The notes under the pieces are model-generated. The model was given only the letters and a program-made list of their open reading frames with translations. It searched no databases and was not told the DNA's origin. This document shows, one piece after another, positions 9,779-19,600 of a stretch of 64,000 nucleotides of DNA (position 1 is its first letter; every line of letters starts with the position of its first letter). The translations under genes and the position numbers were made by a program. Source of the stretch: Arctopsyche grandis (lineage: Eukaryota; Arthropoda; Insecta; Trichoptera; Hydropsychidae); the NCBI RefSeq assembly GCF_051622035.1, contig NC_135356.1, positions 6,180,079 through 6,244,078 on the forward strand, given 5' to 3'.

Positions 9779-10782
9779 TGTAGGCGGGGTACGATGTGTT
9801 GACCGTATCCCGGCCTAACGAAACACTGTTGTGTGGTTCAAAGATGGGGTCACCAATGTAGGCGGGGTAGCGATGTGTTGACAGCGCTGTTGGATGATCA
9901 GAAGGTTGCGTAGATCACGTCGGATTAGTACCAATGTAGGCGGGTTACATGTGTGTTGACCGTATCCCGGCCTAACGAAACACTGTTGTGCTAGTTTTAT
10001 AAAGTTTTATTGTTTGCCTATGGTTGTACAAAGGTATGGTATTTGTGGGCAAAAGTATGTCGTTCAGCGGTCTCTGGATATGGTAGAGTGTCGCTGGCTC
10101 AGCATTCAGCTATGTACGGAAGGTCTCTGGATACGGCAGTGTGTTGCTGGCTCGTCCGGCTGGTTGATCTTCCAAGTCCGCGTAGTGTAGTGGTGGCTGG
10201 TCAGGAGCTGTATGTTGACTGGTCTGCTGCTGTGTGTCGACGCTTGCTGCTGTGGGTCGACTGGTCTGGTGCTGTGTGTCGACGCTTGCTGTTGTGGGTC
10301 GACTGGCGTTGTTTGGGTTGTACCTCCTTTTATAGTGTTTTTGGAATGCTTGGTGGAAGTGGTTATTGACGCGTACGAGAGGAATTTTGTTTTCGTCGAG
10401 GCGTCGAATTTTCTGGAATGCTTGATGGAAGTGGTCGTACGAGCATTTAGTTTATTGATGCGTACGAAAGGAATTTTGTTTTCGTCGAGGCGTCGAATTT
10501 TCTGGAATGCTTGATGGAAGTGGTTATTGACGCGTACGAGAGGAATTTTGTTTTCGTCGAGGCGTCGAATTTTCTGGAATGCTTGGCGCCTTTCCGCTCG
10601 ATGTATTTTAATGGTGGCGGCGTGTTTCGACCGTTTTGGTTCCACTCGACTGGTAGGGGCGTTCCGCCTGAGTTTAATATAATGACTGCAGGTGCATGTC
10701 GTCTGGGTTTCGGGAATGTAGTTTGTTGTTGCGGAATATTCTCGAAGGTTTCGATGACGATGACGACGACGAGATTCCTACA
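9779..10782 (-). repeat. LTR of the young element, right copy
   Basis: Same 1004 bp as the left copy, offset exactly 2693 bases. In the minus orientation this is the 5' LTR, with the primer-binding site directly next to it. Confidence 0.92.
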
Positions 10783-12475
10783 CCGTCTATTACGGTTTCA
10801 ACGACTCTGTGTATCTGGTGAACTGCAGAGTGTTGAGGTCTAAAGCCAAATTGTGTTTTGGGAAGGAGGTCAATTTTAGCGATCTCGTTGTTGAGGTTTG
10901 AGATTAAAATCCGTTCCAGGATTTTACTCAGTGAGGAGAGCAAGCTGATGGGTCTGTAGCTTGTTGCGAGGGAGGGGTTCGAAAAGGGTTTTCTGATTAG
11001 GATGATGTTGGCAAGTTTCCATTGACTTGGAAAATAGCAGATTCTGTTGGTGGCGTTTAGTATTGCTGTGAGTGCAGCGATGGCTTTTTGAGGGAGTTCT
11101 TTTAGAGCTTTGTTGGAGATTCCATCCGGGCCAGGGGCCTTTTTAGCAGAGATAGTTTTAATGATTTTTAGGACTTCAAGCGGCGAAGTGGCGACAATGG
11201 GTACGGGGGCTGGATTTTCAAGGTAGCTATTGACGGAGCTTTCCACCTTTTGGCAAAAGTCGCTATGTAGGTTGGAGTTTGAGAGAGAAAACTGTTCCCG
11301 GAGACTGTCTGCTAGGGCTTCTGCTTTTTCGGTGGTGGAGTAGACGAAGTTGTCACCAACTTTGATCCTATCGATTCTATTGCCGTTGCTTCTGAATATT
11401 TTAGACAGTTTCCAGAAACCGTTATGTCCGTCTTCTAGCGCTCTGAGTTTAGTATCCCAGTTGTCGTTACGTAGTTGCCACAGGGCGTTTTTAACGTCTT
11501 GCTGAAGTCTATTCATTCGCTGTTTAAGGATAGGGTCTTTGTTCCTTTGAAATGCCTTCCTGGCTCTGTTCTTGAGGCGAATGAGATCGCGAATATCTGG
11601 GGGTAAAGCTTGCGGGTGCAGAGGGGAGTGAGGAGTGGTAGTGGTGCTGGCGTCCAAGGCTGATTGTATTTCATCGGTGATGGTATTAATGGCGGAGTCT
11701 ATGTCTTGGGTGGTGTGAATCGAGTGGGGGTAAGATACGGTTTGATGAAGAAGAGTTGAGAATTTTTCCCAAGATATGGTGCTGCGGAGGGTGGGATTTA
11801 TAGTGACGGGGGTGTTGGTGAGTTCTAGTATGACCGGATGATGGTCGGAAGAGAGATCGTTTATTACAGTCAAGGACTGCGCGCCTGGAAAATTTTGGGT
11901 TAGAACGATGTCTAGAATATCGGGTCTGCCCTTGAGGTTAGTAGGGATTCTTGTGGGTTCGTCTGGGGCCGTGACGGAGAGTTTTGGGTTTGAGAGTTGG
12001 GAGTAACTTAAAAGAGTTTTCCCATTTTTATTTGTGGTTCGGCTGTTCCATCTGGGGTGTTTGGCGTTAAGGTCACCTGCGGCAATGGTGGGTTTGTTGG
12101 TGTTAAAAATGTTGTCCAAGTCTGCGGTGAGTAAGTGTTGTTTTGGTGGGTTGTAGACTGCATGGAGGATGAGTGGGGTGCCTGTGTTAGTCCAAACTTC
12201 TACCGACGTCAGTTCTATTCCTGTGGTGATCGGCCGCGGGGCCAAGTTATGTTGGATTGTGTGTTTGATGAATATGGCTGTGCCGCCGGCGGCTTTGCCT
12301 ATTCTGTCGTTTCTGTACGTAGTGTAGTTTGAGAAGTGTAATCGGTTACCAGGTTTGAGCCAAGTTTCGTTTACTAGCGCGATATCAATGGAGTGTTGGA
12401 GCAAAAATTGCTCGAATTCGACACGCTTGCAGAGTATACTGCAGGCGTTCCAGTAAACGATCTTGAGGTATCGAG

Positions 12476-14317
12476 TCATTTTTGTAGTTGTGTAAGTTGG
12501 GCTAGGATGGACGCCATCATAAACTGCATTTGATTGAAGCTTTCAGTCGTCCAGGGGGTTGAGTTTTGGTTCTGTGTTGTGTTGATTTGTTTAGGGGGGG
12601 TGACTATTTTAGGCGGGGTGTCTAGGGTGGTGGGAGTTAGAGGTGGGAAGTTGGATTTGGAGTATGAGTAATGTGGTTGCTGTGGTTTTGGAGGTGGGGG
12701 GAGCGTGGGGTTTCGGGGTTGACGGGCGTTTTTCTTGGTTTTGTTGTTGGGGTTTGCAAGGCAGCCTCTGTAGCTGGAGACGTGAGGGCCTCTGCAGCTG
12801 GTACAAGTTGGAGTGGGGTTTTTTACGTCACACTGGGTGGTCAGATGAGGACCTGTGCATTTGATGCACATGGGGGCGACATGGCAGTTGTAAGAGCCAT
12901 GTCCAAAGCCCTGGCAGCGGTGGCACTGTGGTACAGTGTCACCGCGGCGAAGTGATTCTGTGCGTACGATTTGACCGAAGATGCTTGGGAGGTTGAAGAG
13001 TTTCTTCCCCTCTTCATCGCGTGTGGTCTCAATAGTGAACATGGGCATTTTTTGGGAGTTGCGTCGTGACTTCATTATCGTTGCTTTTGTGGCTTTGTAG
13101 CCAAGACGGTTCAGTTCAACGAGGACTTCATTTTCGGAAAAGTTTGGGTTAATGCCCCTTATGACAATTTTTAATGGCTTATCCTCCGTTAGGGGATGAG
13201 CGTAGAATTCAAACTTCTCAGTTACGAGCAGTTTGGTGATGTTACGGTAGTCGGTAATGGTGAGAGGTGAAATTTTCACCTTATTCTCGGAATATACGGA
13301 TGTAAACTTGTGATTCTTGTAACCAAGTTTTCTGTATACTACATTGTAATCCGATGGGTTCTTGAGGAAAATTGGGGCCACTTTTGGCTTAGGGCCAGTT
13401 GTTGGGGGAGCATTTGAGCCCGAGTTCGTGGACTGGTGGGCTGGGCGTGTGTTTTGTGTTGCTGAGGCGGTGGCACGAGTTGCCAATGGGGTGAGGGGTT
13501 GAGATGTGTGAAGGGTTTGATGAGGCTTGTCAGCCGACGGGGTGCTGGGGGCCGTTTTTTGGGACGGTTGTCTCGTGTGTGTGCTTGTGGGGGAGTTATT
13601 AAGTGGAGATTGTCGGAAATTTTTCCAGTTACGGATGCCCACGGGGCGGGGATTCTCTTTCGGTTGTGGTTGACTTGAGTGGATTTGTGGTGTGGTTCCT
13701 GGTGGGGATTTGACGGTGACCTCCATTGGCTCGATGTCATTTGAGTCGGAATCGGAAGTTTCGGGGAGGGCTAAGTTCAAGAGTGGCGCGAATCTGTTGG
13801 CATTGGGCGACTGTGGTTTAGGTGGATTTGGTGGACTTACCTTTTTACGTTTCGTTGTTTTGCGGGTGGTTTTCTGAGAAGATGTGGTCGATTTTGTAAG
13901 TTTCATCAATTTGACGGCGAAGGCTTCTTGGGCAGTTGCTCGCTCTGCTTCGTGACTCGCTGTTTGCAGCTTAAGGACATCTCTAAGGGTTGCATTTTCT
14001 TCCCTTAGAGTCAGAAGTTCTTTCATGAGGCTTGCATACCTACCATCAGGGATAGCGTCAGTGTGCGTGTTGGCGGCTACTTCACTGGAACTACGCTCAC
14101 TGTCCATCTTGGATGTGGGTTTTTCACTGTCACTGTCACTTATTTTTTCACTGTCAGCATCACGCTCCCAGAGAGGGCACGTCCGTGAGAGCTGAACCTC
14201 AATTACATAGGTTTGGCGTTCGGGGTTTGATAGCGCAGGTAGCGCAGGTGGCGCGGGTGGCGCAGGTAGCGCAGGCGCGTAGGTGCGCAGGTGCGCAGGT
14301 AGCGATTGTGGCGACAC
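12476..14317 (-). CDS. Jockey-type ORF1, Gag-like RNA-binding protein (613 aa)
   Basis: The N-terminal third is rich in Pro, Ser and Asp. A Lys/Arg block with KKTTRKTTKRKK lies near residue 150 and could be a nuclear signal. The C-terminal part has a PRE/C2HC-like fold region (about 340-440). Three zinc knuckles follow: CHRCQGFGHGSYNC, CIKCTGPHLTTQC and CTSCRGPHVSSYRGC. The last ~100 residues are Pro/Thr-rich. It should coat element RNA in a ribonucleoprotein. The stop codon TGA overlaps the ORF2 start as ATGA (12476-12479), so ORF2 is probably made by termination-reinitiation. The true start may be an internal Met (the MDSE near 14109), but the first ATG sits just inside the element end. Confidence 0.88.
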   Translation of the reverse strand: MSPQSLPAHLRTYAPALPAPPAPPALPALSNPERQTYVIEVQLSRTCPLWERDADSEKISDSDSEKPTSKMDSERSSSEVAANTHTDAIPDGRYASLMKELLTLREENATLRDVLKLQTASHEAERATAQEAFAVKLMKLTKSTTSSQKTTRKTTKRKKVSPPNPPKPQSPNANRFAPLLNLALPETSDSDSNDIEPMEVTVKSPPGTTPQIHSSQPQPKENPRPVGIRNWKNFRQSPLNNSPTSTHTRQPSQKTAPSTPSADKPHQTLHTSQPLTPLATRATASATQNTRPAHQSTNSGSNAPPTTGPKPKVAPIFLKNPSDYNVVYRKLGYKNHKFTSVYSENKVKISPLTITDYRNITKLLVTEKFEFYAHPLTEDKPLKIVIRGINPNFSENEVLVELNRLGYKATKATIMKSRRNSQKMPMFTIETTRDEEGKKLFNLPSIFGQIVRTESLRRGDTVPQCHRCQGFGHGSYNCHVAPMCIKCTGPHLTTQCDVKNPTPTCTSCRGPHVSSYRGCLANPNNKTKKNARQPRNPTLPPPPKPQQPHYSYSKSNFPPLTPTTLDTPPKIVTPPKQINTTQNQNSTPWTTESFNQMQFMMASILAQLTQLQK

Positions 14318-14389
14318 GGGTGGTTGATAAGCACGACCGTCTACTGCAAGCGCATCCTGGCAACTCTCCTGCGATTCACTCGACTCCCG

Positions 14390-14509
14390 AAGGAAAGGGC
14401 GCTCCTTTTATAGCTGAGAAAGTAGCGGTACTTTCTCCCACTCCCCAGCATCCGAGGGCGGGGGTAGCTTCCCCCCCCCACTCCTTCGGCTGCGAGGGCG
14501 TACGTTACA
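14390..14509 (-). repeat. Gypsy 5' LTR, second piece
   Basis: It continues the LTR after the LINE insertion and ends CGTACGTTACA. It aligns with 1045-1163 with one extra C. Confidence 0.93.
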
Positions 14510-14818
14510 AAACGAATAAAGCTGTGATTGTGCGAGCCAACGAATCAACTGAAAGAATAAACGCGCAAAATCTTAAACCAAGTGACAGTTGAATCACGAC
14601 AGTGCTGCCGATATGGCTTTTTCCGTGGCCAGGTCTGAAATAAACTCAGCCCAGAGGCAACGAACTGGCAGAGTGAGTGAAAGAGAAAGAGCTATCTGCA
14701 GTTGCAAATTGCTCTTTCTGTTTCTCGTTCCGAAACTCCGGGCTGCGCGGCAGTCAGGGCGGCGCTGTAACACTTCACAGCCAGTACAGCAACATTTTAA
14801 TTCATCTGTCACCATACA

Positions 14819-14922
14819 AGTTAGTGGGGTCTTCGAAACAGTCAACATTACTTACAATATCGCCCTTTTGGATACGGGTGATATTGTAAGTAATATTTAC
14901 TCTGTCGAAGGCCCCCAATAGT
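14819..14922. repeat. Imperfect inverted repeat in the hAT right flank
   Basis: ATTACTTACAATATC (14847-14861) pairs perfectly with 14880-14894. The pairing extends imperfectly outward to give arms of about 40 bases. Confidence 0.8.
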
Positions 14923-15057
14923 TCGTCCATCCAACTAATAAAAATGATATCATTAATAAATAAAATATTAAATGTATTATTAAACATATATTTTAGAATT
15001 TTATAGGAGGGGCTGCAGCCCGGCAGCCCATTAGGACGAGCCGCCACTGATAAAGAT

Positions 15058-16323
15058 ACAAATGGGAATTATTTTGATGATGATCGTTTTACAGAAAATG
15101 GTTTTATGGTAAATAATTGTTATCTAAGGTTGGTCAGCGAATTTGCCAATTTATCGAGTGTGTGCAAACAGTTCACGGATTGCGTCAACCTTGCGCAAAT
15201 CAATAAAAACATTTGCGCATTAGATACAGTCTGCTGGCGGCTGGTGGCGTTCGGTCTACTCGCGTTTTGGAAACACGTGCCCTCTTCTGCAGCGTGGTAA
15301 TCAATTATTCGAATGTTATGTTATAATTTATAAAAATTGATCAAATGGTGCAATACGCGTGGATTTATAACTTATAAATCAATTTAATGGGATTTTTGCT
15401 ACACGCTACAAATACGCATGCTCGAATTTAAACAGGGAACATCCATTTGCAATCGATGAATAAGAATAATTCATTATTTTAAATCTGCCTATTATATGTG
15501 TATATATATAAATAATTGTATGCGATTTTGGCCTTTATTCATTTGATATATTAACATTAATACATTTAAATTGATAAAATCCTGTATACATATTATGTAC
15601 TATTTGGCGTTGTTTGAGCGTGTATTATAATAAAAAATCTCTTCCGAGAGCTGAAACACTTAATTTGTGACATTCTTTTTACATATGCATGTCAATGGGA
15701 TTTTTAATTAAACATGATACCCGACATGACATGAATTCCTTTATATGTAAATAGATGTAGTTTTTTAAATTTGTGTTTTGTTCATGATGAACATATGATT
15801 TATATTATGAAAGATGTATTTCTGTTACAGTTAAGTTTCGTATAAAAAAAAATTGTAATGTATAATTATCAATTCACAATATTGGCATCTAATATTTACT
15901 GAATAGTAAAGTTGAAAGGAATTTTCAAAAGTTGGCAGCATAAATATGTATATTTAAAAATAAACACGATTTTTATTTATGACAGCATTTTCTTATAGAT
16001 TTTTAAGAATTAATTTAAATTTAATTTTTTTTTGTTTTTTTCTAATTTTGAACATGTTTTGAAATATGTCGTTTTTTGTTTGATTTGTAGTTTTTCAATA
16101 GTAAAATGATTTTCTTACATAAAATAGTAATGGGATTTTTTTCTACATAATATTATATGTACGTATGTAGTTTCAAATAAAAAATGCAATTTAAATTGAA
16201 TAAGATCCAGACTACAATCGGAATCATTGAATGCCTATACATATGTAATAACAAGTTTCGCATAATATAATTGATATATATTATTATTGTTTTGTGTTGC
16301 TGTGCAAATTTACATACATTGTA
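15058..16323 (+). other. Upstream region of the asparagine synthetase gene
   Basis: No protein gene is seen. The DNA around 15180-15300 is less AT-rich than its surroundings and ends in CTGCAGCGTG followed by GTAATC, a possible donor. A 5' untranslated exon could end there, because a good acceptor (TTCTTTCCAG, ending 16623) lies just upstream of the start codon. The rest to 16323 is plain AT-rich sequence. Confidence 0.35.
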
Positions 16324-16433
<110 letters not shown>

Positions 16434-16643
16434 TTTATCTTGAAATGAATTTGCGTTTGCGATTGATATTTACTTATGAAATAATCTCTTTGTTGCTTTG
16501 TTGCAATAGCGATTACATTTTTTAAAATGACTGCAATTTTATTTACATATGTGTACATAATCATTTCTAATCAATTCTCACTTACTTTGCAATCGTTTTA
16601 TGCGACTTGTTGTTTCTTTCCAGATACATAATATCGAATCGGG

Positions 16644-19600
16644 ATGTGTGGAATTTGGGCTTTATTCGGAATGGATTGTCCAGACTGCTACATCGCCGAT
16701 TTTAAAAGAATTGAGCACAGAGGTCCCGACGCTTCGAGATTGGATACCGACAAGCGTGTAAAGGTCAAGCGTTTTAAACAGAATATCTGCTATAATGAAT
16801 CCAAATTACTATCAATTTCTTGTTTCAGTTACAGAACGGATGCTTGGGATTTCACCGATTGGCAATCGTCGATGATTTGCATGGCATGCAACCAATGAAA
16901 ATTCACCAACATCCGAAGATAACGGTCGTCTGCAACGGTGAAATTTATAACTACAAAACGGTAAATATAAATATAAATACTTGTCATGAGATTGAAAATA
17001 TTAATACGTAATAGTCGTAATAAATTTGTAGTTGGGACAACAATTCGGCTTCAAATACGAGACCAAGTGCGATGTAGAATGTATTCTTCATCTTTATGTG
17101 AAATTTGGCTTTGAAAAGGCTATTCAATTTTTGGATGGCGATTATGCAGTCTGTCTAGTAGACATGGAAAAGAAAAAGATAATGATAGCGAGAGATCCTT
17201 ACGGCATTCGACCGCTTTTCAGATTTTACAGTGACGTGGATAAAATAATGGGAATTTGTTCTGAAGCGAAAGGTTTGTCAGATTGAATTCAAATATATGG
17301 TCCACAAACAACGGTACAGTTTACATATTTCATAGAACCACCGAGTTAAAATTAAAACCCAACTACACTGTATAATATGCCACTAAGTAATTTTGTGACT
17401 TAATATTATGATATGTGTAGTAGGTTCAGGTTTTCTTGATATCTTCTAGATTTCACTTGAGTAATATTATCTTCAAAAAATGACTGATACATAATAATGT
17501 TGATTTTGAAATGCTTTTTATTGTTACTAAATTATGTTCACAATCTTATATCTATTTTAATAGCTACTGATCTACAGATCATTTTCTATTTTACAATTTT
17601 ATTTTATTTTTGTTAGAAATTAAAGTATTATATAGGTATTATTCAAATGTTTATGTACAGCATAATAGGAAAAAGAGCTCAAAAACCTATTTACAATTCA
17701 TATAAATGCTCATCATACATCTTATACATACATAATGTTAACTAAAGACTCTCTAAAGTCGACGATCTAAAGCAGATTGTGTTTAGGTACTCTGTGTTTA
17801 TACCTGAAGGGTATAGATCAGGGACGTTATTTGAGGGGGCTGGGGTGGGCAGTTGCCCCCCTTAGATTTGAACGGGACTATCCACGTTGCTTAATGTATT
17901 ATTATGAATTTTAATTAAAATACTGAACCAAAAAAAATAGAAATTGAAATTGTTTAGAACGCTGTCAGAAATAAACATGTCGATTATTCCCAGAAAAAAA
18001 TGGGGTCATGCTTTGAAAGATATTTTTAAACTCGTTTATCATTTAAAATTATTTTACTATTAATTTTATTGGTAAAAGTATATAGTAAATAAAAAAATGA
18101 TTAAAAGAAAGAGTTAAAATTCATATATGTACTCATTTTTTAATATAATACATCCCCCCTTAAAAAGGTACTCCTAACTGGTCAAAATTTTTGCCCCCCC
18201 CCTCCCTGGGAAAAGCTGAAATGACGTCCCTGGTATAGACATAATAATGCGTAGTTTGTATTTGCATAATATTTCTTTAATACTTTTTTTTTTTCAAGAT
18301 ATCAGTTTTTTAGTTGTTTCTGTACAAATATAGGATTTTTTGTTCGATCCAACAGTTATTGATGAAATTTATTGATTTTAGTTGTATTGAAATATTATAT
18401 GATTGAAATATATATAATTGTTTCTTTTAGGAATTATAAATATTGCTAAAAGGGTGAACGTGGCTGAAAAATTGGATCAATTTAAACCTGGTACTTATGA
18501 AGAATATTCATTCTCCGACGATGGGTCTATTGAGTTTATCAAAAAATCGGAATATTTCTCGACCAGAGAAGACGTCAAATTTTGGAAAATGGTGCCCCAT
18601 TCACAAGGTTATATTTGACTGGAAGTCGATTGTGTTTATTTTATATCGTTTTAAATATTCAACAGTCACCCAAGATGCTTTAACTCAACAGATTTTAAGA
18701 GTCCGGCTGATGGGATTGTCTCTCTATTAACGGAAGCATGTCGTAAAAGGCTGATGTCGGATCGTCGTATTGGATGTCTGTTGTCTGGTGGGTTGGACTC
18801 TTCTTTGGTAGCCGCTCTCATCGTAAAACTAGCCAAGGAGGAAAGCATAGCATACCCGATACAAGTACGACGACAGTCACATTTTATTTTGTATTTTTCT
18901 ATTGAATTGAAACTGCTATACATTATGCGAAGTGTATAAAAAATTGCTTATCTTTTAAAAGTGTGTGGTGCCAAATTAAAATAAGATTTTTTGGTTTTAG
19001 ACATTCTCAATCGGCATGATAGGATCGCCCGATTTGGTCGCTGCTAAGAAAGTAGCTAAACACATTGGCTCCGAGCATCACGAGATACTGCTCACAGAAG
19101 ACAATATTGCTTTAGCTCTCACTCGGGTGATATATCATTTGGAGTCATTCGATATCACAACGGTACGAGCTGGCGTTGGTTTGTTACTTGCATTTTTTTT
19201 CTTTTAAATGTAAAATTTTAAGATTGACATTTTTTTATTAGTTTTTTCTTTATCTCTGCAGGTATGTTTTTGTTGTGTGAGTATATCAAAGATAATACAA
19301 ACACAGCGGTAATATTCAGTGGAGAAGGTGCCGATGAATTGGCCCAAGGCTACATTTATTTCCGAGACGCTCCTGACACTGATGCAGCACATGCCGAGAG
19401 TGAAAGGTTTCTTTCTTTTATATTCCTTTGATTTTATATTTTCGATCATTTAATTTTATATATGAATTGTTGTTCATTTTTAGGTTGCTGTCCGACATAT
19501 ATCTTTATGATGGCTTAAGAGCAGATCGTATGACGGCTGCATTTGGGTAAAATCTTATTTATTATTATAATCTACTAGTGGTTTTACGCCGGCTTGGTTT

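Larger units (their letters stand above)
7086..10782 (-). mobile_element. Non-autonomous LTR retrotransposon, very young
   Basis: Two 1004-bp LTRs with TGTAGG...CCTACA ends bound a 1689-bp interior without reverse transcriptase or integrase. CCGT flanks it (7082-7085 and 10783-10786), a 4-bp target-site duplication inside the LINE ORF2. The LTR copies look identical by eye over their length, so it inserted recently. On the minus strand the interior starts, after one spacer base, with TGGTGACCCC. That is the complement of the tRNA-Trp acceptor end, which argues for minus-strand orientation. The enzymes must come from another element. Gypsy (CsRn1-like) or BEL/Pao ancestry cannot be decided. 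Confidence 0.9.
6085..12479 (-). pseudogene. Jockey-type ORF2 (endonuclease + reverse transcriptase), split
   Basis: The first part (12479-10787) begins with an APE-type endonuclease: NETWLKPG, AGDLNAKHPRWN and the SSDHHPV box. The RT fingers follow (RPISLLSSLSKILE, FGFRPQHSA). The second part (7081-6085) starts inside the RT palm with DISKAFDKVWH. It has the polymerase box YADD and a thumb with a C-terminal tail. Removing the insertion 7086-10782 and one 4-bp duplication leaves the frame intact, giving about 897 codons. No other lesion is seen, so insertion is the only damage. ORF2 nicks the target and reverse-transcribes the element RNA. Confidence 0.92.
5818..14377 (-). mobile_element. Jockey-type non-LTR retrotransposon, two ORFs
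   Basis: A 12-bp target-site duplication (5806-5817 and 14378-14389) bounds it. On the minus strand it has a ~60-base leader, a Gag-like ORF1 with three zinc knuckles and an ORF2 with endonuclease and reverse transcriptase, then a ~265-base 3' UTR. The 3' end has no poly(A) or simple tail at the junction. ORF2 is interrupted by an LTR element at 7086-10782. ORF content and endonuclease type fit the Jockey group; clade assignment needs a tree. Confidence 0.9.
931..14509 (-). mobile_element. Gypsy (Ty3-type) LTR retrotransposon, interrupted
   Basis: Two LTRs beginning TG and ending CA bound a gag-protease-RT-RNase H-integrase interior read on the minus strand. The domain order (integrase last) is that of Gypsy/Ty3. 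AAAC (927-930 and 14510-14513) is the 4-bp target-site duplication inside the hAT element. No env-like reading frame lies between integrase and the 3' LTR. The 5' LTR is split by a Jockey-type LINE at 5818-14377. Two in-frame stops and a protease frameshift mean this copy cannot make its own polyprotein. Confidence 0.93.
389..15049. mobile_element. Non-autonomous hAT element hosting a four-level nest
   Basis: The left end starts CAGTGGCGGCTCGT (389-402) and the right end is its exact reverse complement (15036-15049). ATAAAGAT flanks both ends (381-388 and 15050-15057), a perfect 8-bp target-site duplication. An 8-bp duplication and a CAGTG-type terminus are typical of the hAT superfamily. Removing the inserted Gypsy element (931-14509 plus one 4-bp duplication) leaves about 1.08 kb of the element itself, with no transposase, so it must have been mobilised in trans. 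It is the oldest layer of the nest. Confidence 0.93.

Noticed and set aside
18666..18691. Earlier acceptor for ASNS exon 5 after CAACAG at 18665
   Set aside because: It shifts the frame; the acceptor ending at 18691 restores [10 protein letters not shown] in phase.
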